53,172 nucleotides of DNA, from the NCBI GenBank assembly GCA_964587525.1, contig CAZPLZ010000001.1:1-53172 (forward strand), written 5' to 3'. Made by a program: the position numbers and the translations under genes. Of this stretch, positions 39,224 through 47,000 are shown piece after piece. The notes under the pieces were generated by a model that made no database searches, had not been told where the DNA came from, and worked only from the letters and a program-made list of their open reading frames with translations. The stretch's first letter is position 1. The number at the start of each line of letters is the position of its first letter. The stretch is from CAZPLZ01 sp964587525 (GTDB taxonomy: Bacteria; Oederibacteriota; CAKKQC01).

Positions 39224-39733
39224 CTACGATTTCCCGTCTTTAGCGGGTGCGGCGCCCTGTTGTAAGGCCGCACGTCCTTCGTTTCTCTTGATCAGCCGTT
39301 GCACCTCTTCCATGAATTGTGTCACATCTTTAAACTGCCGGTACACTGAGGCGAACCGGACATAGGCGACCTCGTCAAGGTCGTGCAGCCGCTGCATCAC
39401 CAGCGCGCCGATTGCCTCGCTGCTGATTTCCCGGCCGTTCTTGTTGAAGCACTCTTTTTCAATTGCGTCGGCGATTGTCTCCAGCGAGGCCTGACTGACA
39501 GGCCGTTTCTGACAGGCCTTGAGGAGACCACTCATGAGCTTATTGCGGTCAAACGTTTCCCACCGGCCGTCCTTTTTTTTGATCTGGGGTATGGAGTGCT
39601 CAATCTGTTCGTAGGAGGTGTATCGCCGGCTGCATTTGAGACATTCTCGGCGTCGCCGGATGGCTTCCCCTCCCTTGGTGCTGCGCGAATCCACGACCTT
39701 GTCTTCCCCATGGCTGCAGAATGGGCACCGCAT
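39224..39733 (-). CDS. nrdR: Transcriptional repressor NrdR
   Basis: Senses ATP/dATP and represses ribonucleotide reductase genes. 169 residues. Zinc ribbon with Cys3, Cys6, Cys31 and Cys34 (MRCPFCSHGEDKVVDSRST, ECLKCSRRYTSYE), then the ATP-cone domain (KKDGRWETFDRNKLMSGLLKA ... YVRFASVYRQFKDVTQFMEEV). The start follows the sigma fragment by 6 bases. No nrd genes in the window; no NrdR box noticed. Confidence 0.96.
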   Translation of the reverse strand: MRCPFCSHGEDKVVDSRSTKGGEAIRRRRECLKCSRRYTSYEQIEHSIPQIKKKDGRWETFDRNKLMSGLLKACQKRPVSQASLETIADAIEKECFNKNGREISSEAIGALVMQRLHDLDEVAYVRFASVYRQFKDVTQFMEEVQRLIKRNEGRAALQQGAAPAKDGKS

Positions 39734-39739
39734 GAAACG

Positions 39740-40435
39740 TCAGCTCCGAGAGGACACTGTGAGCTCTTGGTAGCGTGCCCACCAACGTCGCGCTTTGGCT
39801 AGGGTTGAGCTGATGCGGCGCCGGATGCGTTTGACTTGCTGCGGGGTCAGCTCACCCTCACCATCGACTTTCACCGCATCGGTGAGGGAGAGCTCGCCGT
39901 TGGCCAGCCGGGTATCCAGTTGCAGCAGCTCCTTGATGATGAGATCAGATTGGTACATCGTGGCATCAACTTTCCTTTCGCCGTCCTCGACCTGTTTAGC
40001 CAGCGCGATTTCCTCGTCTCGGGTGAGCAGCATGACTTGTCCCATCTCGTGCAGATACATGCGCACCGGATCATCGATACGAGACTCTGACCCGGGTATC
40101 TTAGGTTCCTTCCGTCCACTTCGTGTGGGGCTGGGCTTCTCGGTGGTGGCACGCGATTTGGCGGCATCCTCGTCAATGATCTCGATGTCCATTTCCGATA
40201 GCTTGCTGAGCAAGTCGTCGATCTGATCGGTGTGCATCGAGTCTTGAGGAAGTTTATCACTGACCTCCTTATACGTGAGATAACCGCGTTCCTGTCCGGT
40301 CTCGATGAGCTGCTCAATGTCGCTGGCGCGTTGTTCGGTCGCGTCCTCCTGGCCTTCCTGCGGCGTGTACTCGGCCTGGCCCTTCCGTGGGCGACCCGGC
40401 CGGTTCATGAGTGGACGGCCTGGCTTGTTCCTCAT
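39740..40435 (-). CDS. Sigma-70 N-terminal-only protein (regions 1.1 and 1.2), truncated rpoD
   Basis: 231 residues in the usual place of rpoD, after dnaG with a four-base overlap. Residues about 38-90 match region 1.1 (IEQLIETGQERGYLTYKEVSDKL ... EMDIEIIDED). Residues 120-153 match region 1.2 (IDDPVRMYLHEMGQVMLLTRDEE). Residues 154-231 look like the start of the non-conserved region (ELTPQQVKRIRRRISSTLAKA), then a stop. Regions 2, 3 and 4, which bind core polymerase and the -10/-35, are missing, and the next gene (nrdR) starts 6 bases later. So it cannot work as a normal sigma factor. It is either a 3'-deleted rpoD with a full copy elsewhere, a split sigma, a regulator, or an assembly join. 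Confidence 0.8.
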   Translation of the reverse strand: MRNKPGRPLMNRPGRPRKGQAEYTPQEGQEDATEQRASDIEQLIETGQERGYLTYKEVSDKLPQDSMHTDQIDDLLSKLSEMDIEIIDEDAAKSRATTEKPSPTRSGRKEPKIPGSESRIDDPVRMYLHEMGQVMLLTRDEEIALAKQVEDGERKVDATMYQSDLIIKELLQLDTRLANGELSLTDAVKVDGEGELTPQQVKRIRRRISSTLAKARRWWARYQELTVSSRS

Positions 40436-42249
40436 GAGGTTGTTTGAACCAGACGTTGTTTTTCCTCGAGGAGCTGGGTCACCGTTGTGGGATCCGTTGT
40501 GCGCTCAAGCTTTTGCTGGACGGCCTTGAGTTGAGTCCGGGAGCGCCAGCGTTTCAGTTGCTCCGCGGACTCACGATACGCATCGTCAGGGGAAAGGCCT
40601 TCCTCCTTGGCTTCTGCCGCCGCCAGCAGTTCCAGCATGGCTGGGCTGTCCTGGAAATCGTCCATCAGCGAGGCGATGGAGAATGCCCGGCCTTCCTCGA
40701 ACAAGGCGCGCAGGTGTGACGCCAGCCGGGCGGTCTCCGCCCCCTGGAACGCTTCCGGTGGGATGTCCAGAAGCGCTGTCATCGCGGCCGCTTTGTGTTG
40801 GAGGACGCCGGTGAGGAGCAAGCGTTCAGCGCGCCAGGTCGGCGTGTGCCCCTCGAGGGGCTTGACGCTGGCCAGTGGCTTGGGTTCGGCGGGGGGCCCG
40901 AGAGGCTTCGTGCCAAAGCCGAAGGGGTGTGGTCTCACCGATGAAAATTTCTCCAGTTCTTCCACGATATCGCGTTCACGCAGGCCGAGCCGCTCGGAAA
41001 GCCGCTTCACATACGTGAAGCGCTCGATGGCGTTGGGCACCCGCTTAAGGAACGGCAAGAGTGCCGCGACGATTCGTTTCTTGCCTTGCAGGGTTGCTGG
41101 ATCGGCGTTTTGGGAGGCCACCTCAAGCCGGAAATCGAACAGCGAGATGGCCACCCCATGCGCTTGCAACGGTGAGGTCGGCGCCTCACCACCCGCGGCA
41201 TCCTGAAGCGCTTTCAGAAAGGCTGCCTCGCCGTGCTGAAGGAGGAACTCGTCCGGATCGGTGCCGCCGGGGAGCCGGACGATCTTCACCTCGAATCCTG
41301 CTTCGCTGGCCAAGTCCAATCCACGCACCGCCGCTTCGTTGCCGCCCACATCTTCATCATAGACGATCAGAAGCGTGTGGGTGAATCGCTTGAGGAGTTT
41401 GAGCTGTGCGCCGGTGAGGGACGTTCCCAGCACCGCCACGAGGTTGTGCACCCCGCGTGCGTGCGCCGCAATGGCGTCGAAGTAACCCTCAACGAGCACC
41501 GTTTTTCCAGTTTTCCGGATGGCCTCCTTGGCCAGCGAGAGCGCGTAGAGAGAATGTGACTTTTTGTACAGGGCGGTTTCGGGTGTGTTCAGGTATTTTG
41601 GCTGCTGGCTTTCTTCAAGGGCGCGGCCACCGAACCCGATCACATGTCCGGCCTCGTCCGTGATGGGGAGGATGAGACGCCCGCGCATGCGGTCATGTTG
41701 ACCGCCTTCCTGGCTTGGACCCGCAAGCCCCGCGCGCGCGAGCAGCGCTGGATGGAGCTTGGCTGAAAAGATCTCTCGGCCGGTCGAGTAGCCCAGGCGG
41801 AACTGCTCGATCGAGCGCTGGGGTACATGGCGCCGTTCTAGATAGGCACGGGCGCGGGCCGCCCCGGGGGCCGTCAGCAACGTGTGGTGATAGAGTGAGG
41901 CCGCGGTTTCTAAGAGCACCAGCAGCCGTTTGCGCTCCTGCTCCACGGGGGAATTGGTCTGCGGGAGCGGAATGCGGGCGCGCTCGGCCAGCCGCCGGAC
42001 GGCTTCGGGAAACGGGATGTTCTCGATCTTCATGAGAAAGATGGAGGCGTTTCCGCTGGCGTTGCACCCGAAACACTTGAAGATCTGCAGGGTCGTGTTC
42101 ACATGGAAGGACGGTGTCTTTTCTTTGTGAAATGGACACAGCCCCTTGAAGTTGTGGCTGCCGGCTTTCTTGAGCGGGACGTATTCGCCGACGATCTCGG
42201 CGATGTTCACCGCGGCGCGGATACGATCCAGAAGAGCTTGCTCAAACAC
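40432..42249 (-). CDS. dnaG: DNA primase DnaG
   Basis: Makes RNA primers for replication. 605 residues from GTG 42249. N-terminal zinc ribbon with Cys38, His41, Cys59 and Cys62 (GLCPFHKEKTPSF, KCFGCNASG), RNA polymerase core (GYSTGREIF), TOPRIM domain (VLVEGYFDAIAAH, acidic pair in VYDEDVGG), and the C-terminal DnaB-binding domain (about 450-605). Everything needed is present. It sits between the glycosylase and the sigma fragment in the rpsU-dnaG-sigma operon. Confidence 0.97.
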   Translation of the reverse strand: MFEQALLDRIRAAVNIAEIVGEYVPLKKAGSHNFKGLCPFHKEKTPSFHVNTTLQIFKCFGCNASGNASIFLMKIENIPFPEAVRRLAERARIPLPQTNSPVEQERKRLLVLLETAASLYHHTLLTAPGAARARAYLERRHVPQRSIEQFRLGYSTGREIFSAKLHPALLARAGLAGPSQEGGQHDRMRGRLILPITDEAGHVIGFGGRALEESQQPKYLNTPETALYKKSHSLYALSLAKEAIRKTGKTVLVEGYFDAIAAHARGVHNLVAVLGTSLTGAQLKLLKRFTHTLLIVYDEDVGGNEAAVRGLDLASEAGFEVKIVRLPGGTDPDEFLLQHGEAAFLKALQDAAGGEAPTSPLQAHGVAISLFDFRLEVASQNADPATLQGKKRIVAALLPFLKRVPNAIERFTYVKRLSERLGLRERDIVEELEKFSSVRPHPFGFGTKPLGPPAEPKPLASVKPLEGHTPTWRAERLLLTGVLQHKAAAMTALLDIPPEAFQGAETARLASHLRALFEEGRAFSIASLMDDFQDSPAMLELLAAAEAKEEGLSPDDAYRESAEQLKRWRSRTQLKAVQQKLERTTDPTTVTQLLEEKQRLVQTTS

Positions 42250-42296
42250 GATTCACAACACTGCTCACGAGAATAACACAGCCGGTGTCCCCCGTG

Positions 42297-42965
42297 TCAC
42301 GCTCTTGGCAGCCCGGGATGCCGCGACACCCAAGGGCTATCGGCCGCGTAAAATCGCCAGGGCTTTAAGCGCGCAGGGCCACGAAGTCCGATCCGGGTGG
42401 AGCGACGGATTCGGCAGACAAAAGGTTGCCGGGGCCAGGCCAGAAACAACGGGCCTCGCAGCAGGTTCGTCCGGTTGAGGGTGAGATCCACCCGCATGGC
42501 CTGGCAGAGCCGGCCGGGCCCGCGGGCGAGGTCCTGGTCACGTGCGCACCGCTGCCGGCGCTGGCGCATGGAGGGAAGTCCCGCAACCGGTTGAAGAGCC
42601 CGCAGGAGTACTGCGCCAGGAACACCCTCGCGTTCGGTAACGACATTCAGGAGAGGATAGAGATGGCATTGATACACGTACGCCTGGCCGGGAGGGCCGA
42701 ACATGGGGGCGTTACGCCCTTTCAACCCGCCATGGGCATGGCTTCCGGGGTCACGCGTGCCGGTGTAGGCTTCGGTCTCCACGATGACGCCAGCGGTCAA
42801 CCCCGAGGGGTGTTTGTGGATCAACAAGGTGCCGATGAGATCGCGGGCGGCTTTGAGCGTGGGCCGGGTGAAGAACCTAGGGGTGAGCCGCCTGGGCTTG
42901 AAGCCCCGCCCCGTTAGAAGCGGGCCCGCTTCTAACGGGGCCCCCTTGAGACTCGAGCCGGTCAC
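42297..42965 (-). CDS. 3-methyladenine DNA glycosylase (AAG/MPG family)
   Basis: Removes alkylated purines from DNA. From GTG 42965 it has 222 residues: LTPRFFTRPTLKAARDLIGTLL, catalytic Glu in VIVETEAYTGTRDPGSHA, RNAPMFGPPGQAYVY, GAVLLRALQP and GPGRLCQAMRVDLTLN. Odd points: the segment after YVY is QCHLYPLLNVV where the family has an LIYGM-type loop. The only usable start lies upstream of a 34-bp palindrome, so residues about 9-20 are encoded by that palindrome. The frame is open further upstream but there overlaps rpsU. It interrupts the rpsU-dnaG order. Confidence 0.85.
   Translation of the reverse strand: MTGSSLKGAPLEAGPLLTGRGFKPRRLTPRFFTRPTLKAARDLIGTLLIHKHPSGLTAGVIVETEAYTGTRDPGSHAHGGLKGRNAPMFGPPGQAYVYQCHLYPLLNVVTEREGVPGAVLLRALQPVAGLPSMRQRRQRCARDQDLARGPGRLCQAMRVDLTLNRTNLLRGPLFLAWPRQPFVCRIRRSTRIGLRGPARLKPWRFYAADSPWVSRHPGLPRA
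42908..42941. repeat. 34-bp perfect palindrome
   Basis: GCCCCGTTAGAAGCGGG (42908-42924) is followed directly by its exact reverse complement (42925-42941), with no loop. It starts 35 bases after the rpsU stop and lies in the N-terminal coding part of the glycosylase. There is no T-run, so it is not a classic terminator; it may stabilise the rpsU mRNA 3' end or be an inserted palindromic element. Confidence 0.85.
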
Positions 42966-42975
42966 GCCAGTGGGA

Positions 42976-43179
42976 TCAATAGCCTGCCTTTTCGCGCTTC
43001 TGACGCCGGCGTTCCTTGCGGATCGCGGCTTGAAGTTTCTTTTTGCGGCGCACGGAGGGAGGTTCGTAATACTCCCGTTTGCGCATTTCCTGAAGCAGAC
43101 CAGCGTCCTGGACTTTTTTCTTAAACCGCCGAAGCGCGGTCTCGAAGGAATCAAAATCCTTGACCACGATTTCGGGCAC
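42976..43179 (-). CDS. rpsU: 30S ribosomal protein S21
   Basis: 67 residues from GTG 43179. PEIVVKDFDSFETALRRFKKKV is the S21 start, and the C-terminus is the usual basic helix (RRKKKLQAAIRKERRRQKREKAGY). I reject the GTG at 43188 because the ribosome site would touch it; the GTG at 43179 is 4 bases after an 11-base match to the anti-Shine-Dalgarno. S21 helps initiation and, like dnaG and rpoD, is part of the macromolecular synthesis operon. Confidence 0.95.
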   Translation of the reverse strand: MPEIVVKDFDSFETALRRFKKKVQDAGLLQEMRKREYYEPPSVRRKKKLQAAIRKERRRQKREKAGY

Positions 43180-43182
43180 GAA

Positions 43183-43193
43183 GATCACCTCCT
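43183..43193 (-). promoter_or_regulatory. Extended Shine-Dalgarno of rpsU
   Basis: AGGAGGTGATC on the minus strand is complementary over 11 bases to the usual 3' end of 16S rRNA. It fixes the rpsU start at GTG 43179. The contrast with the leaderless genes shows both initiation modes in this genome. Confidence 0.8.
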
Positions 43194-43216
43194 AATTGCT
43201 CAATTATGTACCTATG

Positions 43217-43223
43217 TATAATA
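43217..43223. promoter_or_regulatory. Shared -10 core between rpsU and the aminotransferase gene
   Basis: Plus strand TATAAT (43217-43222) faces the aminotransferase; minus strand TATTAT (43218-43223) faces rpsU. The elements overlap by five bases. Leaders would be about 50 bases (aminotransferase) and 30 bases (rpsU). No strong -35 on either side. Confidence 0.4.
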
Positions 43224-43280
43224 ACGCGGGACGATGCCAAGCGCCGCCCTCATACGAAAGGTCTCACGAGTGGGCTTCTC

Positions 43281-44552
43281 ATGATGTTATCGAGGCGGGT
43301 CGCGGCGTTGCGGCCCTCACCCACGCTGGCGATTGAAGCGAAAGCCAAGGCCATGCGCACGCAGGGACTGGATGTGCTCAGCCTGTCTGCGGGCGAGCCC
43401 GATTTTGACACGCCGGAGCACATCAAGCAAGCCGCGGGAGCGGCCATGAAAGCCGGGCTGACGAAGTACACGCCCGCGTCCGGCATCCTCGAGCTCAAGG
43501 CGGCGGTTTGCAAGCGTGCCAAGATGACGCAAGGTCTGGAGTACGAGCCCAAAGGGGTCGTCATCTCATGTGGAGCGAAGCACGCCATCGCCAATGCGCT
43601 CGTCGCGCTGGTGAACGAGGGCGATGAGGTGTTGATCCTGGCGCCGTTCTGGGTCTCCTATCCCGCCATGGTTACGCTGGCCGGTGGTGTTCCTCGGATC
43701 CTCTACGCGGACGGGAAATCCTTCGTGTGGGACCCCGACATCGCTCACCTGACCGCGCCGGAAGTTGGCTTCAAGATTGTTCCAGAGGTTCTTCAGCAAG
43801 GCCTGACACCCAAGACCAAGGTCCTGATCCTCAACGTGCCCTCGAACCCGACAGGGTGCATGTACAGCGAGGAAGAGTTAAAGGGCCTGGCGAAGGTGCT
43901 TGATGGATTTCCTGGCACCTGGATCATCTCGGACGAGATCTATGACGCCCTGACGTACGATGGACCGGCGCGCTCGATCGCGCGAGTGGCGCCGGCGCTC
44001 AAGGCGCGCACCGTGGTGGTCAACGGCGTGTCCAAGACCTTTGCCATGACCGGCTGGCGGATCGGCTGGGCGCTGGGGCCGGAAGATGTGATCAGCGCGA
44101 TGGGGAACCTCCAGAGCCAGACGACGTCGAATCCAACCTCGGTGGCGCAGTATGCGGCGCTCGCCGCGTTGGAAGGTTCACAGGACTCCGTGGCCCATAT
44201 GCGACGCGAGTTTGCGAAACGGCATGTGCTGATTGCGGAGGGGCTCAATAACATCCCCGGTGTGATGTGCGCGCGAGCTAGCGGAGCGTTTTACGTGTTC
44301 CCGGATGTGCGGGGGATCCAGCAGAGCCCGGTGGCTCTAGCGAAGCTGGGACTTTCAGCCAAGCCTGGACCGCAAGGATTCTCTTCTAGTCTCGCGGCGC
44401 ATTTCCTGGAGCATGCCAAGGTGGCGATGGTGCCAGGAGCCGAGTTCGGACTGGAGTGCCACCTGCGCATGTCCTTTGCCACCTCAGGCGAGGTCATTAC
44501 GAAGGCCGTCGCGCGGCTGAGCGAGGCGGTGGCCAATCTGATGAGGGCCTGA
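43281..44552 (+). CDS. Class I/II aminotransferase (aspartate aminotransferase type)
   Basis: PLP enzyme of 423 residues, AspC/AspB-like group I-beta. SAGEPDFDTPEHIK, KYTPASGILELKAAV, NVPSNPTGCMYS (Asn and Pro of the PLP pocket), ISDEIYDALTYDG (Asp), and the PLP lysine in GVSKTFAMTGWRIGW. I use the ATG at 43281 (a second follows at 43284); the frame is open upstream to 43206 but overlaps the promoter. As first gene before hom-thrC-lysC it probably makes or uses aspartate for the pathway, though prephenate or alanine activity is possible. Confidence 0.9.
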   Translation: MMLSRRVAALRPSPTLAIEAKAKAMRTQGLDVLSLSAGEPDFDTPEHIKQAAGAAMKAGLTKYTPASGILELKAAVCKRAKMTQGLEYEPKGVVISCGAKHAIANALVALVNEGDEVLILAPFWVSYPAMVTLAGGVPRILYADGKSFVWDPDIAHLTAPEVGFKIVPEVLQQGLTPKTKVLILNVPSNPTGCMYSEEELKGLAKVLDGFPGTWIISDEIYDALTYDGPARSIARVAPALKARTVVVNGVSKTFAMTGWRIGWALGPEDVISAMGNLQSQTTSNPTSVAQYAALAALEGSQDSVAHMRREFAKRHVLIAEGLNNIPGVMCARASGAFYVFPDVRGIQQSPVALAKLGLSAKPGPQGFSSSLAAHFLEHAKVAMVPGAEFGLECHLRMSFATSGEVITKAVARLSEAVANLMRA

Positions 44553-44556
44553 CCCC

Positions 44557-45879
44557 TTGGGCAAGTCCACAATCCGCATCGGCCTTTTGGGGATGGGCAC
44601 GGTCGGCACCGGTGTGGTGAAGATGCTTACCCGGAGCCGGGAAGTTTTGGAGCGGAAGGCAGGCGCCCGGCTGGAGCTTGCGCGGGTGGCGGTGAAGCAC
44701 GCGGGTAAGGCGCGCGAGGTGGACTTGCCGGCCGGCGTGCTCACTGAAGACGCCCTCTCGGTGCTGCGCGATCCGTCCATCGACATCGTGGTCGAGCTGA
44801 TAGGTGGTCGAAACCCTGCGAGGCTCTACGTGCTGGAGGCGATCCGGGCCAAAAAGCATATCGTCACCGCGAACAAGGCGCTGCTGGCGGAGTGTTGGGA
44901 TGAGATCGTGGGCGCCGCCCGGGAAAATGGCGTCGAGGTGTATTTCGAGGCGTCGGTCGGCAGCGGCATTCCGATTATCCAGTCGCTGTCCGAGGGGCTG
45001 GCTGCCAACCGCATCGAGGCTATCTATGCCATCATCAACGGCACGTCGAATTACATCTTGACGCGCATGGAGAAGGACGGGAAGACCTTCGCTGAGGCGT
45101 TGAAGGAGGCCCAAAAGAAAGGTTATGCCGAGGCGGACCCCTCCCTGGATGTCGGCGGCGGCGATGCGGCACACAAGCTGGCCGTGCTCTCCTCGCTCGC
45201 GTTTGAGACTGGCGTGCCGTACTCAAAGATCCACATCGAGGGCATTCAGGATCTGACGCCGCAGGATTTCGTGTACGCGAAGGAGGAGTTTGGGTACGTG
45301 GTGAAGCTGCTGGCGATCGCGAAGCAGGAGGACGGGCAGCTCGAGGTGCGCGTCCATCCTACGCTATTGCCCGAGGTGCACCTCCTGGCCAGCGTTGAGG
45401 GGGCGTTTAACGGCATTTACGTGATCGGTGACGCGGTCGGAGCCACGATGTTTTATGGGTTGGGCGCCGGCCAGATGCCAACGGCCTCCGCGGTGGTGAG
45501 CGATATCCTGTACGTGGCCCGGTCCATCGCCTACGATGTTGCGGGTCGTTCCGGGTGGGGGCCGTTTGGTGACATCCCGTTGCAGCCGGTTCATCTGCCC
45601 ATCCGCCCCATGGAGGAGATCCAGTGCCGGTATTATCTGCGATTGTCGGTGCTGGACCAGCCAGGCGTGCTCGCCTCGATCGCCAAGGTGCTGGGTGACC
45701 ACGGTGTGTCCATCGCCTCGGTGGTGCAGAAGGAGCGAAGCAAGGGAGACAAAGTGCCATTGGTGCTGCTCACGTACGAGGCCAAGGAGCGGGACATGCA
45801 GGATGCCTTAGGGCAGATCGAGGAGTTCCCCGCCGTGAAAGGGAAAACGCTGCTCATTCGAGTCGAGCGAGGGGAATGA
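44557..45879 (+). CDS. hom: Homoserine dehydrogenase
   Basis: Reduces aspartate semialdehyde to homoserine. 440 residues from TTG 44557, 4 bases after the aminotransferase stop. NAD-binding GLLGMGTVGTGVV, GGRNPARLYVLEAI, TANKALLAE, ASVGSGIPII, NGTSNYILTRM, ADPSLDVGGGDAAHKL with catalytic Lys, and a C-terminal ACT domain (YYLRLSVLDQPGVLASIAKVLGDHGVSIASV, about 355-430) for feedback by threonine. The stop overlaps the thrC ATG (ATGA). Confidence 0.96.
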   Translation: MGKSTIRIGLLGMGTVGTGVVKMLTRSREVLERKAGARLELARVAVKHAGKAREVDLPAGVLTEDALSVLRDPSIDIVVELIGGRNPARLYVLEAIRAKKHIVTANKALLAECWDEIVGAARENGVEVYFEASVGSGIPIIQSLSEGLAANRIEAIYAIINGTSNYILTRMEKDGKTFAEALKEAQKKGYAEADPSLDVGGGDAAHKLAVLSSLAFETGVPYSKIHIEGIQDLTPQDFVYAKEEFGYVVKLLAIAKQEDGQLEVRVHPTLLPEVHLLASVEGAFNGIYVIGDAVGATMFYGLGAGQMPTASAVVSDILYVARSIAYDVAGRSGWGPFGDIPLQPVHLPIRPMEEIQCRYYLRLSVLDQPGVLASIAKVLGDHGVSIASVVQKERSKGDKVPLVLLTYEAKERDMQDALGQIEEFPAVKGKTLLIRVERGE

Positions 45880-46961
45880 AGCTTACCTGGCGGGGGGTGA
45901 TCGAGCAGTACCGCTCGTACCTGCCGGTCACCAACAACACGCCGGTGGTTACCCTGTTGGAAGGTGGGACCCCGCTGCTGCCGGCGCCGCGGCTCTCCAA
46001 GTGGGTGGGCGGGGGTGTTGCGCTCTTTTTGAAATGTGAGGGGTTCAACCCCAGTGGCTCGTTCAAAGACCGCGGGATGACGGTCGCGATCTCCAAAGCC
46101 AAGGAGGAAGGCGCTGCCGCGGTGGTGTGCGCGTCCACTGGGAACACGGCCGCCTCGGCTGCGGCGTACGCCGCTGCCGCGGGATTGCCGTGCCACATCC
46201 TGATCCCGAAGGGTGCGGTGGCTCTTGCCAAGATGGCACAGGCACTCATGCACGGTGCCCGGGTGCTTGAGATCAAGAGCGGGTTTGACGCGGCGCTTGA
46301 CGTGGTTCGTCAGCTTGGCCACTCCTATGCCGTGACGGTCGTGAATTCGGTGAATCCGCACCGGTTGGAGGGCCAGAAAACTGCCGCGTTCGAGATCTGT
46401 GACACGCTGGGCCGTGCACCCGCATTTCAATCACAACCGGTCGGCAACGCGGGCAATATCACAGCGTACTGGAAGGGATACAAGGAGTATCGCACGGCGG
46501 GGAAGATTTCCAGCCTGCCGAAGATGCTTGGGTTCCAGGCGGCTGGGGCTGCACCGCTGGTGGCTGGACGCCCGGTCGCGGAGCCCAAAACCGTTGCGAC
46601 AGCGATCCGCATCGGGAACCCCGCAAGTTGGAAGGGTGCGGTGGACGCCCGACACGAATCGGGCGGCGTCATTCACGCCGTGGCGGACCGGGAGATCCTT
46701 CAAGCTTACCGGAAGCTGGCCACCCTGGAAGGCGTGTTCGTGGAGCCCGCCTCGGCCGCCTCGGTGGCCGGAGTGAGGGCGTTGGCGCGCCGGGGCTACT
46801 TTCGCACCGTCAGGGATCGACGCGTGGTGTGCATCTTAACCGGGCATGGATTGAAAGATCCCGGTACGGCGGTCGAGCAGTTTCAGCGCGTGGAGACCGT
46901 TGAGCCACGCGCCGACGCCATTGCAGCGACGCTCAAACTTAAAGGAAGGGTCAGAGCTTGA
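45876..46961 (+). CDS. thrC: Threonine synthase
   Basis: Converts O-phosphohomoserine to threonine with PLP. 361 residues, short class. NTPVVTLLEGGTPLL, NPSGSFKDRGM with the PLP lysine, ASTGNTAASAAAYAA, and GNAGNITAYWKGY for phosphate binding. The last codons (GRVRA and the TGA at 46959-46961) lie inside the left inverted repeat of the RAYT element, so the insertion supplied the C-terminus and stop. The core fold ends well before this, so the enzyme should be active. Confidence 0.95.
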   Translation: MKLTWRGVIEQYRSYLPVTNNTPVVTLLEGGTPLLPAPRLSKWVGGGVALFLKCEGFNPSGSFKDRGMTVAISKAKEEGAAAVVCASTGNTAASAAAYAAAAGLPCHILIPKGAVALAKMAQALMHGARVLEIKSGFDAALDVVRQLGHSYAVTVVNSVNPHRLEGQKTAAFEICDTLGRAPAFQSQPVGNAGNITAYWKGYKEYRTAGKISSLPKMLGFQAAGAAPLVAGRPVAEPKTVATAIRIGNPASWKGAVDARHESGGVIHAVADREILQAYRKLATLEGVFVEPASAASVAGVRALARRGYFRTVRDRRVVCILTGHGLKDPGTAVEQFQRVETVEPRADAIAATLKLKGRVRA

Positions 46962-46970
46962 CATTTGACA
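46948..46970 (+). repeat. Left terminal inverted repeat of the RAYT element
   Basis: Perfect inverted copy of 47969-47991. It contains two overlapping-spaced TTGACA boxes (46958-46963 and 46965-46970); the second, with an 18-base spacer, faces CATAAA (46989-46994), six bases before the transposase ATG, so the repeat doubles as its -35. It also holds the thrC stop codon. Confidence 0.85.
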
Positions 46971-47000
46971 AAATAGATTGGTGGATGGCATAAACAAGCC

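Noticed and set aside
42908..42941. Intrinsic terminator of rpsU
   Set aside because: No loop and no T-run on either strand.
43180..43188. GTG at 43188 as rpsU start
   Set aside because: It is part of the 11-base Shine-Dalgarno sequence; the family N-terminus starts at GTG 43179.
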